Source of the DNA: Nitrosopumilus sp. LS_AOA
Lineage (GTDB): Archaea; Thermoproteota; Nitrososphaeria; Nitrososphaerales; Nitrosopumilaceae
Direction of reading: 5' to 3'
Assembly: GCA_001543015.1 (NCBI GenBank)
Contig: LFLC01000025.1
Coordinates: forward strand, 124,001-188,000
DNA: 64,000 nucleotides
This document shows positions 51,029-59,476 of the stretch, one piece after another. The notes beneath the pieces were generated by a model. That model worked only from the letters and a program-made list of their open reading frames with translations, searched no databases and was not told the origin of the DNA. How positions within the stretch are numbered: the first letter of the stretch is position 1; each line of letters begins with the position of its first letter. Position numbers and translations under genes: made by a program.

Positions 51029-51940
51029 ATGTCAAGTAATCATGGTACTAATTGTCCAAGATGTGGAAAAAAGTCCATGTTATCAGATGATGTCACAGGA
51101 GAGCAATTTTGTTCAAAGTGTGGTTTTGTTATTTCTGAAAAATCAGAAGAGTCAGGTCCAGAATGGAGATCATTTCAAAAAGATAGTGGTTCAAATCCCG
51201 CAAGAGCAGGTGCACCATCATCACTTACAATTCATGATATGGGATTATCCACAGTAATTAATCCATTAAACAAAGATGCATCAGGAAAACCACTTTCAAC
51301 ATCAATGAAAAGTACCATTGAGAGACTTAGAACTTGGGATAGTAGAAGTCAAGCTCATGAACCAGTTGATAGAAATTTGAGACAAGCACTAGGTGAATTA
51401 AATAAATTAAAAGACAAAGTTTCAGTTTCTGCAAATGTTTTAGAAAAAGCAGCATACATTTACAGAAAATCATTAGAGAAAAAATTAGTTAGAGGACGTT
51501 CTATTTCTGCAATGATTGCAGCATCACTTTATGCTGCTTGTAGAGATACACAAACCCCCAGAACTCTAAAAGATATTGCAGATGCTGCCAATGTAAAACG
51601 AAAAGATATTGCAAGATGTTATAGATTATTACATCATGAATTAGAGCTAAAAATGCCTGTTGTTGATTCAGTTCAATGTATTGCAAGAATTTCAAGTAAA
51701 CTAAAGATTACAGAAAAAACTAAAAGATATGCAATCAAAGTCCTCAAAGAAGCACAGGAACGAAAAGAGTCAGCTGGAAAAGATCCTATGGGACTTGCAG
51801 CATCTGCACTATACCTATCATGTGTAAAAAATGGTGTTTCAGTTACTCAAAGAGATATTGCAGAAGCTGCTGGAGTTACAGAAGTTACTATAAGAAATAG
51901 ATACAAGGGTCTTAAAGCAGAACATATTACTAATGACTAG
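51029..51940 (+). CDS. transcription initiation factor IIB (TFB)
   Basis: 303 residues. The N-terminal zinc ribbon is CPRCGKKSMLSDDVTGEQFCSKCG-like (CxxC at about 9-12 and CxxC near 28-31), followed by the B-finger and two cyclin-like repeats (KAAYIYRKSLEKKLVRGRS, then ALYLSCVKNGVSVTQRD with the recognition helix EVTIRNRYKGL). It bridges TBP-bound promoters and RNA polymerase. Thaumarchaea usually encode several TFBs; this is one. GGTTTAAATATG (about 50961) could be its TATA box, giving a leader of about 40 bases with AGGT. Confidence 0.95.
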   Translation: MSSNHGTNCPRCGKKSMLSDDVTGEQFCSKCGFVISEKSEESGPEWRSFQKDSGSNPARAGAPSSLTIHDMGLSTVINPLNKDASGKPLSTSMKSTIERLRTWDSRSQAHEPVDRNLRQALGELNKLKDKVSVSANVLEKAAYIYRKSLEKKLVRGRSISAMIAASLYAACRDTQTPRTLKDIADAANVKRKDIARCYRLLHHELELKMPVVDSVQCIARISSKLKITEKTKRYAIKVLKEAQERKESAGKDPMGLAASALYLSCVKNGVSVTQRDIAEAAGVTEVTIRNRYKGLKAEHITND

Positions 51941-52040
51941 ATTTTTAATTAATTCCTAAATAATAAAATCAAATTTCATTTTAATTAGATCTGAAATAAT
52001 ACAAGTATAAAATTAAAAAGAAGAAAATATTATTTGAGAT

Positions 52041-52367
52041 TTATGCAAGTGCTCTATCAATCATACTTTTGTATGACTCTTTAGAAGCAGCTCCTACTTG
52101 TTGACTAACTATTTCACCTTTGTTTAGGAGAATTAAAGTTGGAATACTAAAGACGTTGTATTTTGATGCCAATTCATTGGCCTCATCAACATTAACCTTG
52201 ACAAATTTTACTTTGCCATCATAGTCAGCTGCTAATTCTTCAACTACAGGACTTACCATTCTACATGGACCACACCATTCAGCCCAAAAGTCTACAAATA
52301 CTGGAACATCAGAGTTTATCACATCTACTTCCCAAGACTTTGCATCAGAAATTTCAGTTATTCCCAT
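52041..52367 (-). CDS. trxA: thioredoxin
   Basis: About 108 residues, a compact thioredoxin. Redox site WAEWCGPCRMV near residue 28, cis-Pro region SIPTLILL near residue 73. Cytosolic disulfide reduction, probably with a thioredoxin reductase not in the window. ATG 52367 preferred over TTG 52382. Its hydrophobic core matches the domain of the extended thioredoxin at 36203. Confidence 0.93.
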   Translation of the reverse strand: MGITEISDAKSWEVDVINSDVPVFVDFWAEWCGPCRMVSPVVEELAADYDGKVKFVKVNVDEANELASKYNVFSIPTLILLNKGEIVSQQVGAASKESYKSMIDRALA

Positions 52368-52482
52368 TGTGATGATATTCAATTAAACACACCTAAAAAT
52401 GTTAACCAGAATTAACACCATATTTTTTGTGGTATAAAAATTTCTGATATATATTTAAATGACGTTTTGCTAAAAATCAAAC

Positions 52483-53241
52483 ATGAGTTCAGAGCTTAGA
52501 CTAAAAAAATTAAGAGGTTCTGGAGGCTATGTAATGGCCAGAGTGTCTGATGAACAACAGACCAAAGGAAATTTAGGCGGTCCTGATCTATTTTTAGCAC
52601 CAATTGGACGACTAAGTGCCGAATTTATCACTAAACATTTTTGCAATACTTGTGAAAAAGAATTCGAGGGTTCACCAAAAATAGAATTTGAGAATCCAAA
52701 TGAAGAAGTTGCAGAAAATCTAATACTTGCAGAAAAAGGTCAATACATTTGTAATTCATGTAATTCCTCAATTGCAGAATACAGAGAATTCAAAAAACAA
52801 AATGAATCAGAAGGTGTTGGAAGCGCAAAACCAATCGAACAAGTTGCTCCATCACAAGTTGAAAATACTCCTCAGGTTGATAGTGCACCTCAAGTAACAA
52901 ATATTTCACAAATAGATAGTCCACCACAAGAAACTGTAACAACCCCAAGTCCTGCTACTTCTGTTACATCAATTGAAGGAAGAGCAGTATATGATGAAAA
53001 TGCAAATAAAGTTGGTATTGCAAAACAAGTAGGAATTGATTCTACACAAGCAATGGTTTTAGTAATTACTCAAAATGATGGTTCTGAGGGAAGTATTCCA
53101 TGGAAGAGTATCAAAAAAGTCGGAGAGGTAATATTATTAGGAAATCCGGAAAATGATGCCCAACCAGGAAAATGTTCTTGTGGTTTTGTAAATAAAGATG
53201 GTGCTAAATTCTGTGAGGAATGTGGAACATCAATTCAATAG
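52483..53241 (+). CDS. PRC-barrel-like protein with two zinc ribbons
   Basis: 252 residues. The N-terminal ~100 residues contain one Cys pair set (HFCNTCEKEF, YICNSCNSSI); a Gln/Pro/Ser/Val linker follows (residues about 115-160). Residues about 165-215 look like a PRC barrel (RAVYDENANKVGIAKQVGID, PWKSIKKVGEVIL). The end is KCSCGFVNKDGAKFCEECGTS, a zinc ribbon. A TATA box lies about 28 bp upstream. Function unknown; a translation or RNA-linked adaptor is possible. Confidence 0.7.
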   Translation: MSSELRLKKLRGSGGYVMARVSDEQQTKGNLGGPDLFLAPIGRLSAEFITKHFCNTCEKEFEGSPKIEFENPNEEVAENLILAEKGQYICNSCNSSIAEYREFKKQNESEGVGSAKPIEQVAPSQVENTPQVDSAPQVTNISQIDSPPQETVTTPSPATSVTSIEGRAVYDENANKVGIAKQVGIDSTQAMVLVITQNDGSEGSIPWKSIKKVGEVILLGNPENDAQPGKCSCGFVNKDGAKFCEECGTSIQ

Positions 53242-53282
53242 ATTGTAATTTTAATTAAATGATATTATAGGCAAGAAAACAA

Positions 53283-53987
53283 TTGGCAAACAAAATAATC
53301 CCAAAAAAAATAATTAAAGATATTCTCATAGTAGTTGTTGGGGTTTTAGCAATTTGGATAGGTCTTCAAGCAGCGTTTGGTACACAGAATCCATTTTATG
53401 TAGTTGCAAGTGGAAGTATGGTTCCAGTTTTAGAAGTATACGATGTTCTAGTAGTTCAAGGCCATGATCCTTTTGAAGAAATTGAAATTGGAGATATTAT
53501 TGTATTTAATCGACCTTCAGATCATAATAGAGTAATTGTTCATAGAGTTGTCTCAATAATTGATGAAAATCCAAAAATAATTAGAACACAAGGGGATGCA
53601 AATCCTGCATCAATTCCTGGAACAGACTTTCCAATTTCAGAAGAAGAGTATATTGGTAAAGTGGTATTCACTCTTCCACAAGTAGGATATGTAACACAGG
53701 TACTAAAACCACCAACCAATTATATCATAATTGTAATTGTAATTGGAGTTATGGTGGTAAAACAGATGATGGGTAAAAAGAAAAAAGAAAAAATTACTGA
53801 TTTAAATTTTCAAGATTCACTTGATTCAAAAAATCCAGACATCAAAGAAGAATTATCAGATATTAATGAGATTGAAAAAGATTCAGAATATTCAAAGCAT
53901 GAAAATAATATTGATTTTGTAGATAAAAAAAGTAATTCTGATGAAACCAAAACAGATGATTTTTCAGAAAAAGAAAAGAAAGAATAA
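53283..53987 (+). CDS. signal peptidase I (archaeal Sec11 type)
   Basis: 234 residues. One N-terminal TM helix (about residues 11-32), then catalytic Ser45 in VASGSMVP and His87 in IVHRVV, with GDAN near residue 104 holding the Asp. The Ser-His-Asp layout is the eukaryote-like S26B type that cleaves Sec signal peptides outside the membrane. A second TM (about 147-165) and a charged, Ser/Glu/Asp/Lys-rich tail follow. The start is TTG at 53283. Confidence 0.93.
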   Translation: MANKIIPKKIIKDILIVVVGVLAIWIGLQAAFGTQNPFYVVASGSMVPVLEVYDVLVVQGHDPFEEIEIGDIIVFNRPSDHNRVIVHRVVSIIDENPKIIRTQGDANPASIPGTDFPISEEEYIGKVVFTLPQVGYVTQVLKPPTNYIIIVIVIGVMVVKQMMGKKKKEKITDLNFQDSLDSKNPDIKEELSDINEIEKDSEYSKHENNIDFVDKKSNSDETKTDDFSEKEKKE

Positions 53988-53993
53988 TTTGTG

Positions 53994-54146
53994 AAAATCA
54001 GGCAAACAGGTTCACATAATGCCATAATAATAGCAATAGATCGTCCTGTTTGCTTGGTGGTAAAATTACGTCAAAATTACTAAAAAAGGATCCTGATAAA
54101 TCATAAGTTTGGAGAGTAGAATCATTTATGAGTTAAAGCTGATTTT
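53994..54146. ncRNA. candidate structured RNA 3 or complex terminator
   Basis: AAAATCAG (53994-54001) pairs with CTGATTTT (54139-54146). Directly inside, GCAAACAGG (54002-54010) pairs with CCTGTTTGC (54045-54053), and TCATAA/TTATGA (54101-54106/54126-54131) forms a third stem. It fills most of the gap between the convergent signal peptidase and 4-hydroxybutyryl-CoA dehydratase genes. The strand is undetermined, as both directions fold equally. Confidence 0.4.
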
Positions 54147-54185
54147 ACCAGGCTCATGGATATAATTTGTAAAAAATATTTTAAT

Positions 54186-55712
54186 CTATAAAACAGAATC
54201 TTTTGTTTGAAATATCCTAGTAAAGTATTCAGAATTTTCTGAAGGTTCTTCAATATCATTAGTAATACCAGCTAAGTGTTTTGCAAGATTCTTTTTATAA
54301 CCAATTTGCATCTGTCTTTGAATTTGTATTCTTTGAGCTTGTGGAGAACCTGCACCATGCATAGATTCTGTAAGATAGCCCACAGAATTTCTACCAAGAG
54401 TCATATTTTCAATTAGTCTTAAAATTCTCATTCTATTTTCAACATCAACACCTTTTCTTCCTTTTAGGAATTTTTTGAGCATTGGACCAGCTACTGGATG
54501 TCTAAAGTCTTTTTCAGAGGGGAGTGTAACTACTAGTCCACCTGCAATATCTTGTGCAAGTCTACTAATCTCATATGGGAATCGAGTCACATTATGTTTA
54601 CAAACTTGTGCTAACATGTCTTCATTTAGATATACACCGGATTTTAACTTATGTCCTAAATGAGATGATGCAATACCTGCAGCAAAAATTGATTCATTAA
54701 GATGAGTCATCTCAATAATTTTATCTTTGATGTGAGATACTTTTGGTACTCCATTATAATCAGCAATTGTAGCTGCTGCTCCAATTAGTACATCACCAAG
54801 TCCTGTTTTACATACATAGCTACGTCGATGATAACAAGTAAAACGCTCAATGAGCATTGATGCAAACTCATGTTCACCATGCATGAAAACTTTATCCCAT
54901 GGAACAAACACTCTTTCTAAAATCATTAATGCCTCTTGACCACCGTATTTTGCATTACCATCATCTATGTCACCATCCTCCATACTTCTTGTGTCACAGG
55001 ACTGTCGACCATAGATGTAAGTAACTCCTTTTGCATCTGCTGGAATTGCACCAACAAATGCCCAATCTTTATCATTTTCTGTTAATCTAACTGTTGGCAT
55101 CAAAAGTATCCAATGTGAATTAATACAACCAGTTTGATGTGCCTTGGCACCAGAAACATAGATTCCTTTATCATCAGTATCCACCACCCTAGTAAACAAA
55201 TCAGGATCTTCTTGTTCTGATGGTCCCTTACTTCTATCACCTTTAGGATCAGTCATTGCACCACCAATTACAAGATTTTCTTGTTGAACCATCTTTACAA
55301 ATTCTAAGAATCGTTTATGATAATCAGTTCCATGTTTTTCATCAATTTCAAAAGTGGTAGAATGTAGAGCATTTAATGCATCCATTCCAACACATCTCTG
55401 GAAACAGGTTCCAGTATTTTGTCCCAGTGTTCTTTGCATTTTATTTTGTAAAACTAAATCTTCTGCACTTTCTGCAATATGTAAAAATCTGTTAACTTTT
55501 AATCCAGTAATTGATGAATCAGCAGTAGCTAATGCTTCTTCACGTACTGCAAGATCATAAGTTTCTGCAACTGCATTCATTGATGGTCTAATCATTGGAT
55601 GATCTACAGGTTCTTTGACTAATTCTCCAAAGAGGTAAATTATAAGATCACGATTTCTAAGACTTTCAATATAATCATCACCAGTTCTAATTGTCTTTAA
55701 GACATTAGCCAT
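54186..55712 (-). CDS. 4-hydroxybutyryl-CoA dehydratase (HpaB-like fold)
   Basis: 508 residues. The radical Fe-S/FAD dehydratase converting 4-hydroxybutyryl-CoA to crotonyl-CoA, a defining step of the thaumarchaeal carbon-fixation cycle. Cluster ligands are visible: TCFQRC (Cys103, Cys107), His295 in CYHRRSYVC and Cys301. In the clostridial enzyme the matching ligands are C99, C103, H292 and C299, so the His-Cys spacing is one residue shorter here. TTTTATAC lies about 28 bp upstream (minus strand). Confidence 0.92.
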   Translation of the reverse strand: MANVLKTIRTGDDYIESLRNRDLIIYLFGELVKEPVDHPMIRPSMNAVAETYDLAVREEALATADSSITGLKVNRFLHIAESAEDLVLQNKMQRTLGQNTGTCFQRCVGMDALNALHSTTFEIDEKHGTDYHKRFLEFVKMVQQENLVIGGAMTDPKGDRSKGPSEQEDPDLFTRVVDTDDKGIYVSGAKAHQTGCINSHWILLMPTVRLTENDKDWAFVGAIPADAKGVTYIYGRQSCDTRSMEDGDIDDGNAKYGGQEALMILERVFVPWDKVFMHGEHEFASMLIERFTCYHRRSYVCKTGLGDVLIGAAATIADYNGVPKVSHIKDKIIEMTHLNESIFAAGIASSHLGHKLKSGVYLNEDMLAQVCKHNVTRFPYEISRLAQDIAGGLVVTLPSEKDFRHPVAGPMLKKFLKGRKGVDVENRMRILRLIENMTLGRNSVGYLTESMHGAGSPQAQRIQIQRQMQIGYKKNLAKHLAGITNDIEEPSENSEYFTRIFQTKDSVL

Positions 55713-55783
55713 GTTACATTATTCATTTGATGTTGTATAAAAATTCTAAATTAGTATAAGCTAATTTTAGGAATGAATTACAA

Positions 55784-57880
55784 TCAGAGTCCAATTCTGA
55801 CATCAAGAATTCTGCATCCCTTACCCTTCTCCATTACAAGTACAGGATTCATGTCTAATTCTTTAATTTCTTCAAAGTCCGTTACGAGTTGAGATAATCG
55901 TTGAATGCATTCAGATAGTTTTGTAATGTCTGATGGTTTTTCACCTCTTACTCCTTGAAGTAATTTTTGAGTCTTAATTGATGCAATCATGTCATCAGCT
56001 TCAAGATTAGTTACAGGAGCTAGTTTGAAGGTTACATCTTTGAGAACCTCCACATAGATTCCTCCCATTCCAAGCATAATGACTGGACCAAACCCAGGCT
56101 CTAATTTTGAACCAATGATTAGTTCTTTGCCACCGTTTACCATCTCAACAATCAAAACACCTTTGATCTCAGCTTTACTGTTGTATTTTTTAGCATTTTT
56201 GATAATTGTTTTGAATGCATTTTTAATTTCAGTATCATTTGTTAAATTTACTTTAACACCACCGGCATCAGACTTGTGAATGATTTGTGGAGATGCAATT
56301 TTCATTACCACAGGGTATCCAATTTTCTTCGCAATTTTTATTGCCTCTGATTCATTTTTAGCAAGTGCACTAGATGGTAATGGTAAACCATATGCTTTGA
56401 GAACTTCTTGTCCTTCCTCTTCAAGTAAATTTGGTCTTTTCTCTTTTTTAACCTTATCAAAAATTTTCTTGGCTTTTGCTTTGTTTACTTTGAATTTAGT
56501 TATTTTTCCTTCTTTGGTATTTACCCAAATTGCAAACTTTATCATTGCAGCTAAAGTTCTAATTGCTCCTTCAGCATAGTTGTAATAAGGAACATTTCCT
56601 TTAGCTAAAATTTCTCTGTTAGTGATTCCTTCATCTAATCCCATTAGACTTGCAAGCATTGTTTTTTTGTATTTCTTTGACATTTCAACAATCACTTCAG
56701 CTAGTTTGTCATAATCTAGAGTTCCTGAAGGAGTACACATTGTAATTACAGAACCAACCTTTGGATGTTTGAGTACACGATCTAAAACATTATGGAATCT
56801 ATTAAAATCAGCATCACCTACAATATCAACAGGATTTGCAGAGCTTCCCCAAGGAGGAATTACTTCATCGATCTTTGGACGAATACTATCAATTTTGGCC
56901 ATTCTAATTTTTGATTTAGAGCAGGCATCAGTGGAAATAATTGCAGGTCCACCTGCATTTGATACAATAACTAAACCACCTGCAGTTGGAAGTGGTTGTT
57001 TTGAAAATGCAGTTGCATAATCAAAGAGCTCCTCCATTGTATCAACTCTGATTGCACCTGATTGTTTTAGTAAAGCATCATAAATTTCATCTGAGCCCAT
57101 CAATGCCCCAGTATGAGACATTGCAGCTTTTGCACCTTCAGGACTACGTCCTGATTTTAGAACAAGTACTGGTTTTTTGAGTTTCTTTGTAATATTTTTA
57201 CAAACTTTAAGGAATTCCTGACCATTTCCCATATCTTCAAGATACATTACAATAACTTCTGTCTGTTTATGATTTGCAAGGATTTTTAGAATATCAACTT
57301 CACTCATCACAGCTTTATTTCCCAGACTAACAACTGCTGAAAAACCTATTCCTTGAGCACTTGCATCTTCTACTAATGCTGCACATATTGCACCACTTTG
57401 AGATACCAGAGCTATTTTTCCAGACTTTGGTGTAATTTTTAGAAAAGTAGAATTCATCATTGTCTTTGGATCAAGATTCATGACACCAAGACAGTTTGGT
57501 CCAATGATTTGGATTTTGTATTTTTTAGCAATATCTTTTAATTCTTGTTCACGTTTTGCACCTTCTTCATCAACCTCTTTGAAACCTGCTGTGATGATAA
57601 TTACGCCTTTGATTTTTTTCTTGCCACATTCCTCTAAAACTGCTGCAACCAAAGTATTTTTGATAACAATTACTGCAAGGTCAATTGGTTTTGGAACATC
57701 TAAAACAGTTTTGTATGCTTTTTTGTAAAAAACTGTTTCACGTGAGGGGCTAATAGGATAAACAATTCCTTTGAAACCATTCATAATATTTGAGGTAATT
57801 GTTGCTCCAACACTTCCTCTTTTGTCAGATGCACCAATCACTGCAATTGATTTTGGAGATAAAATTGGAGAATATGTCAT
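55784..57880 (-). CDS. ADP-forming acyl-CoA synthetase (probable 4-hydroxybutyrate-CoA ligase)
   Basis: 698 residues, the fused alpha-beta NDP-forming acetyl-CoA-synthetase type. The CoA-binding domain starts AVIGASDKRGSVG (residues 12-24). The phosphohistidine loop is SHTGALMGSDE near residue 250, and a C-terminal ATP-grasp domain begins near residue 475. It forms acyl-CoA from acid, CoA and ATP, giving ADP. Thaumarchaea use such enzymes for hydroxyacid activation, and its position beside the dehydratase points to 4-hydroxybutyrate. It lies 71 bp upstream of that gene on the same strand. Confidence 0.88.
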   Translation of the reverse strand: MTYSPILSPKSIAVIGASDKRGSVGATITSNIMNGFKGIVYPISPSRETVFYKKAYKTVLDVPKPIDLAVIVIKNTLVAAVLEECGKKKIKGVIIITAGFKEVDEEGAKREQELKDIAKKYKIQIIGPNCLGVMNLDPKTMMNSTFLKITPKSGKIALVSQSGAICAALVEDASAQGIGFSAVVSLGNKAVMSEVDILKILANHKQTEVIVMYLEDMGNGQEFLKVCKNITKKLKKPVLVLKSGRSPEGAKAAMSHTGALMGSDEIYDALLKQSGAIRVDTMEELFDYATAFSKQPLPTAGGLVIVSNAGGPAIISTDACSKSKIRMAKIDSIRPKIDEVIPPWGSSANPVDIVGDADFNRFHNVLDRVLKHPKVGSVITMCTPSGTLDYDKLAEVIVEMSKKYKKTMLASLMGLDEGITNREILAKGNVPYYNYAEGAIRTLAAMIKFAIWVNTKEGKITKFKVNKAKAKKIFDKVKKEKRPNLLEEEGQEVLKAYGLPLPSSALAKNESEAIKIAKKIGYPVVMKIASPQIIHKSDAGGVKVNLTNDTEIKNAFKTIIKNAKKYNSKAEIKGVLIVEMVNGGKELIIGSKLEPGFGPVIMLGMGGIYVEVLKDVTFKLAPVTNLEADDMIASIKTQKLLQGVRGEKPSDITKLSECIQRLSQLVTDFEEIKELDMNPVLVMEKGKGCRILDVRIGL

Positions 57881-57942
57881 ATTATGTTAGATCTAGGATT
57901 TTGTATAATAAAGTTATTCTCAAAAACGTCTGATCTCTAGTT

Positions 57943-58299
57943 TTAGCTTCCCAGCATTTTGCCTGCTAGATTCTCTTTTCTAGGAATCCAGACAATTGAG
58001 AGATTAGAAAATTTTCCAATAACACTCCAAGCCTCTCGTGCAAGATTTCGAAGCTGTTCATTATTTATTGCAAATTCATGATTAAGTTGATTTACGGTGT
58101 TTTTAGAATCACTGAAAATTATGATTTCATCTTTTGAATTAACAAATTTGTTTAATGCAGAAATTATTGCCAAATATTCAGCCTGATTATTTGTTAATTC
58201 AGGTTTTTTTTCATAAAATGATTCTCCTGTCTCTTTTACAAAATAACCATATCCACTATTTGGGCCCCCAGAGCCATCAACATAAACACTAATTCTCAT
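57943..58299 (-). CDS. rnhA: RNase HI-family protein with altered fourth catalytic residue
   Basis: 118 residues of the RNase H fold. Asp in YVDGSGGPN near residue 8, Glu in NNQAEYLAI near residue 41, and Asp in SDSKNTVNQL near residue 64 are present. The expected ENxxAD of the C-terminus is ENLAGKMLGS, so Gly113 replaces the fourth Asp. It could still cleave RNA in DNA hybrids, probably less efficiently, or rely on another residue. The C-terminus is short, ending six residues after the site. Confidence 0.85.
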   Translation of the reverse strand: MRISVYVDGSGGPNSGYGYFVKETGESFYEKKPELTNNQAEYLAIISALNKFVNSKDEIIIFSDSKNTVNQLNHEFAINNEQLRNLAREAWSVIGKFSNLSIVWIPRKENLAGKMLGS

Positions 58300-58732
58300 C
58301 TTTATACAACTTGGTCATTTTTACACTTAGATTAATTACTATCATGTAAATTACTGTCGATATACCTTGTGATGTAATTGATGCAAGATATGGATCGTAG
58401 CTTATCGAAAGAAAATAGTATTGAAAAACCCATCTAACAATAGTGTAAACAACTTCTGCAATTCCAAGTGATGTGATTAATTTTTTAAGATCATGTTTTA
58501 GTCTTACAGTATCTGTTTTACCTGATTCTAATCGATATTTTTTTCTGTTATCAAGATAAAACATTCCACTAAAAACAGAAAAATAAACAATGTAATCTGC
58601 AATTGTGGTATATGTAGTGTTTAGATAATCTGCTTGGTCTGATAATATTTGTGCAATAATTGCAGAAATAATAATTGATGCTGAAAATGCAATTAGAATA
58701 TTTTTATTTAGTTTAAGATATTCTTGTAACAC
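58289..58732 (-). CDS. four-TM membrane protein
   Basis: 147 residues. Predicted helices near 13-32, 45-62, 85-105 and 118-138, with a short charged loop (DNRKKYRLESGKTDT) near residue 65. No motif recognised. Starts GTG; its last 11 bases overlap rnhA. Together with the next gene and the winged-helix regulator it forms a run of same-strand small genes. Confidence 0.65.
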   Translation of the reverse strand: MLQEYLKLNKNILIAFSASIIISAIIAQILSDQADYLNTTYTTIADYIVYFSVFSGMFYLDNRKKYRLESGKTDTVRLKHDLKKLITSLGIAEVVYTIVRWVFQYYFLSISYDPYLASITSQGISTVIYMIVINLSVKMTKLYKDEN

Positions 58733-58763
58733 AACAAATGATTATTTTGAGTTACAATTAAAC

Positions 58764-59048
58764 TCAATCCAAAGTAATTTTTAGAAATATAATCAATCCT
58801 ACAAGCTCTGCGATTCCTACTCCCATCATATATGGGAACAAATCATTTGAGAAATACATATCCATTGAGAAGTAAGCTAAGGCACCAATTACATTATGTA
58901 ATAATAACATGCTAGCAACTACAATCATTCCTAATGGAAGTTGCGCTCGTGTGTTTCCATACATTTTTCCAAATATTGCAATTAAAATTCCAAGAATACC
59001 CATATTTGCAATAGATACTATAGACAGAAATAGAGAATTAGGTTCCAT
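58764..59048 (-). CDS. three-TM membrane protein
   Basis: 94 residues, mostly hydrophobic (helices about 7-28, 38-57 and 70-91). It follows a winged-helix regulator 25 bases upstream on the same strand, an arrangement repeated in many archaea with small membrane proteins. Function unknown. Confidence 0.65.
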   Translation of the reverse strand: MEPNSLFLSIVSIANMGILGILIAIFGKMYGNTRAQLPLGMIVVASMLLLHNVIGALAYFSMDMYFSNDLFPYMMGVGIAELVGLIIFLKITLD

Positions 59049-59073
59049 TTAGAAAAAAACTCCTCTTGAGTGC

Positions 59074-59376
59074 TTATTTACTTTTAGCCAATTTTCCTTC
59101 AATTTCATCAAATGTCTCCATATTTACTTCAAGAAATGTAGAGATAAAATACATGATTCCATATTTTTCTCCCATTTTAGTAATTAAATTATTTTTTTCA
59201 AGCACCTTAATGTGATGTTGAATGGCCTTATAGTCAAGACCAAATTCCTTTGCCAATTGATTAATGTTTAATGGTTTTTCCTTTAATTTTGAAATAATTT
59301 TTAGTCGATTTAGTCCTCCACGTGTACCTGTAAAAACAAACCAAAGTAGTCTTTTTGCATCAGGATCACTGGTCAT
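59074..59376 (-). CDS. winged-helix transcriptional regulator (ArsR-like)
   Basis: 100 residues. LLWFVFTGTRGGLNRLKIISKLK leads into a wHTH with recognition segment NINQLAKEFGLDYKAIQHHIKVLEKNNLI (residues about 38-66) and a YGIMYFIS wing. No Cys metal sensor as in classical ArsR. It probably controls the adjacent membrane protein genes; ligand unknown. Confidence 0.8.
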   Translation of the reverse strand: MTSDPDAKRLLWFVFTGTRGGLNRLKIISKLKEKPLNINQLAKEFGLDYKAIQHHIKVLEKNNLITKMGEKYGIMYFISTFLEVNMETFDEIEGKLAKSK

Positions 59377-59476
59377 AAGTAATGAAAATTATTCCTATTT
59401 ACTAAAAGGTATTTTGGGATTTTAGTCAAAGTAAAAAGTATAAAACCACAATTAAACAAATTTCTTTGAAATAGAA

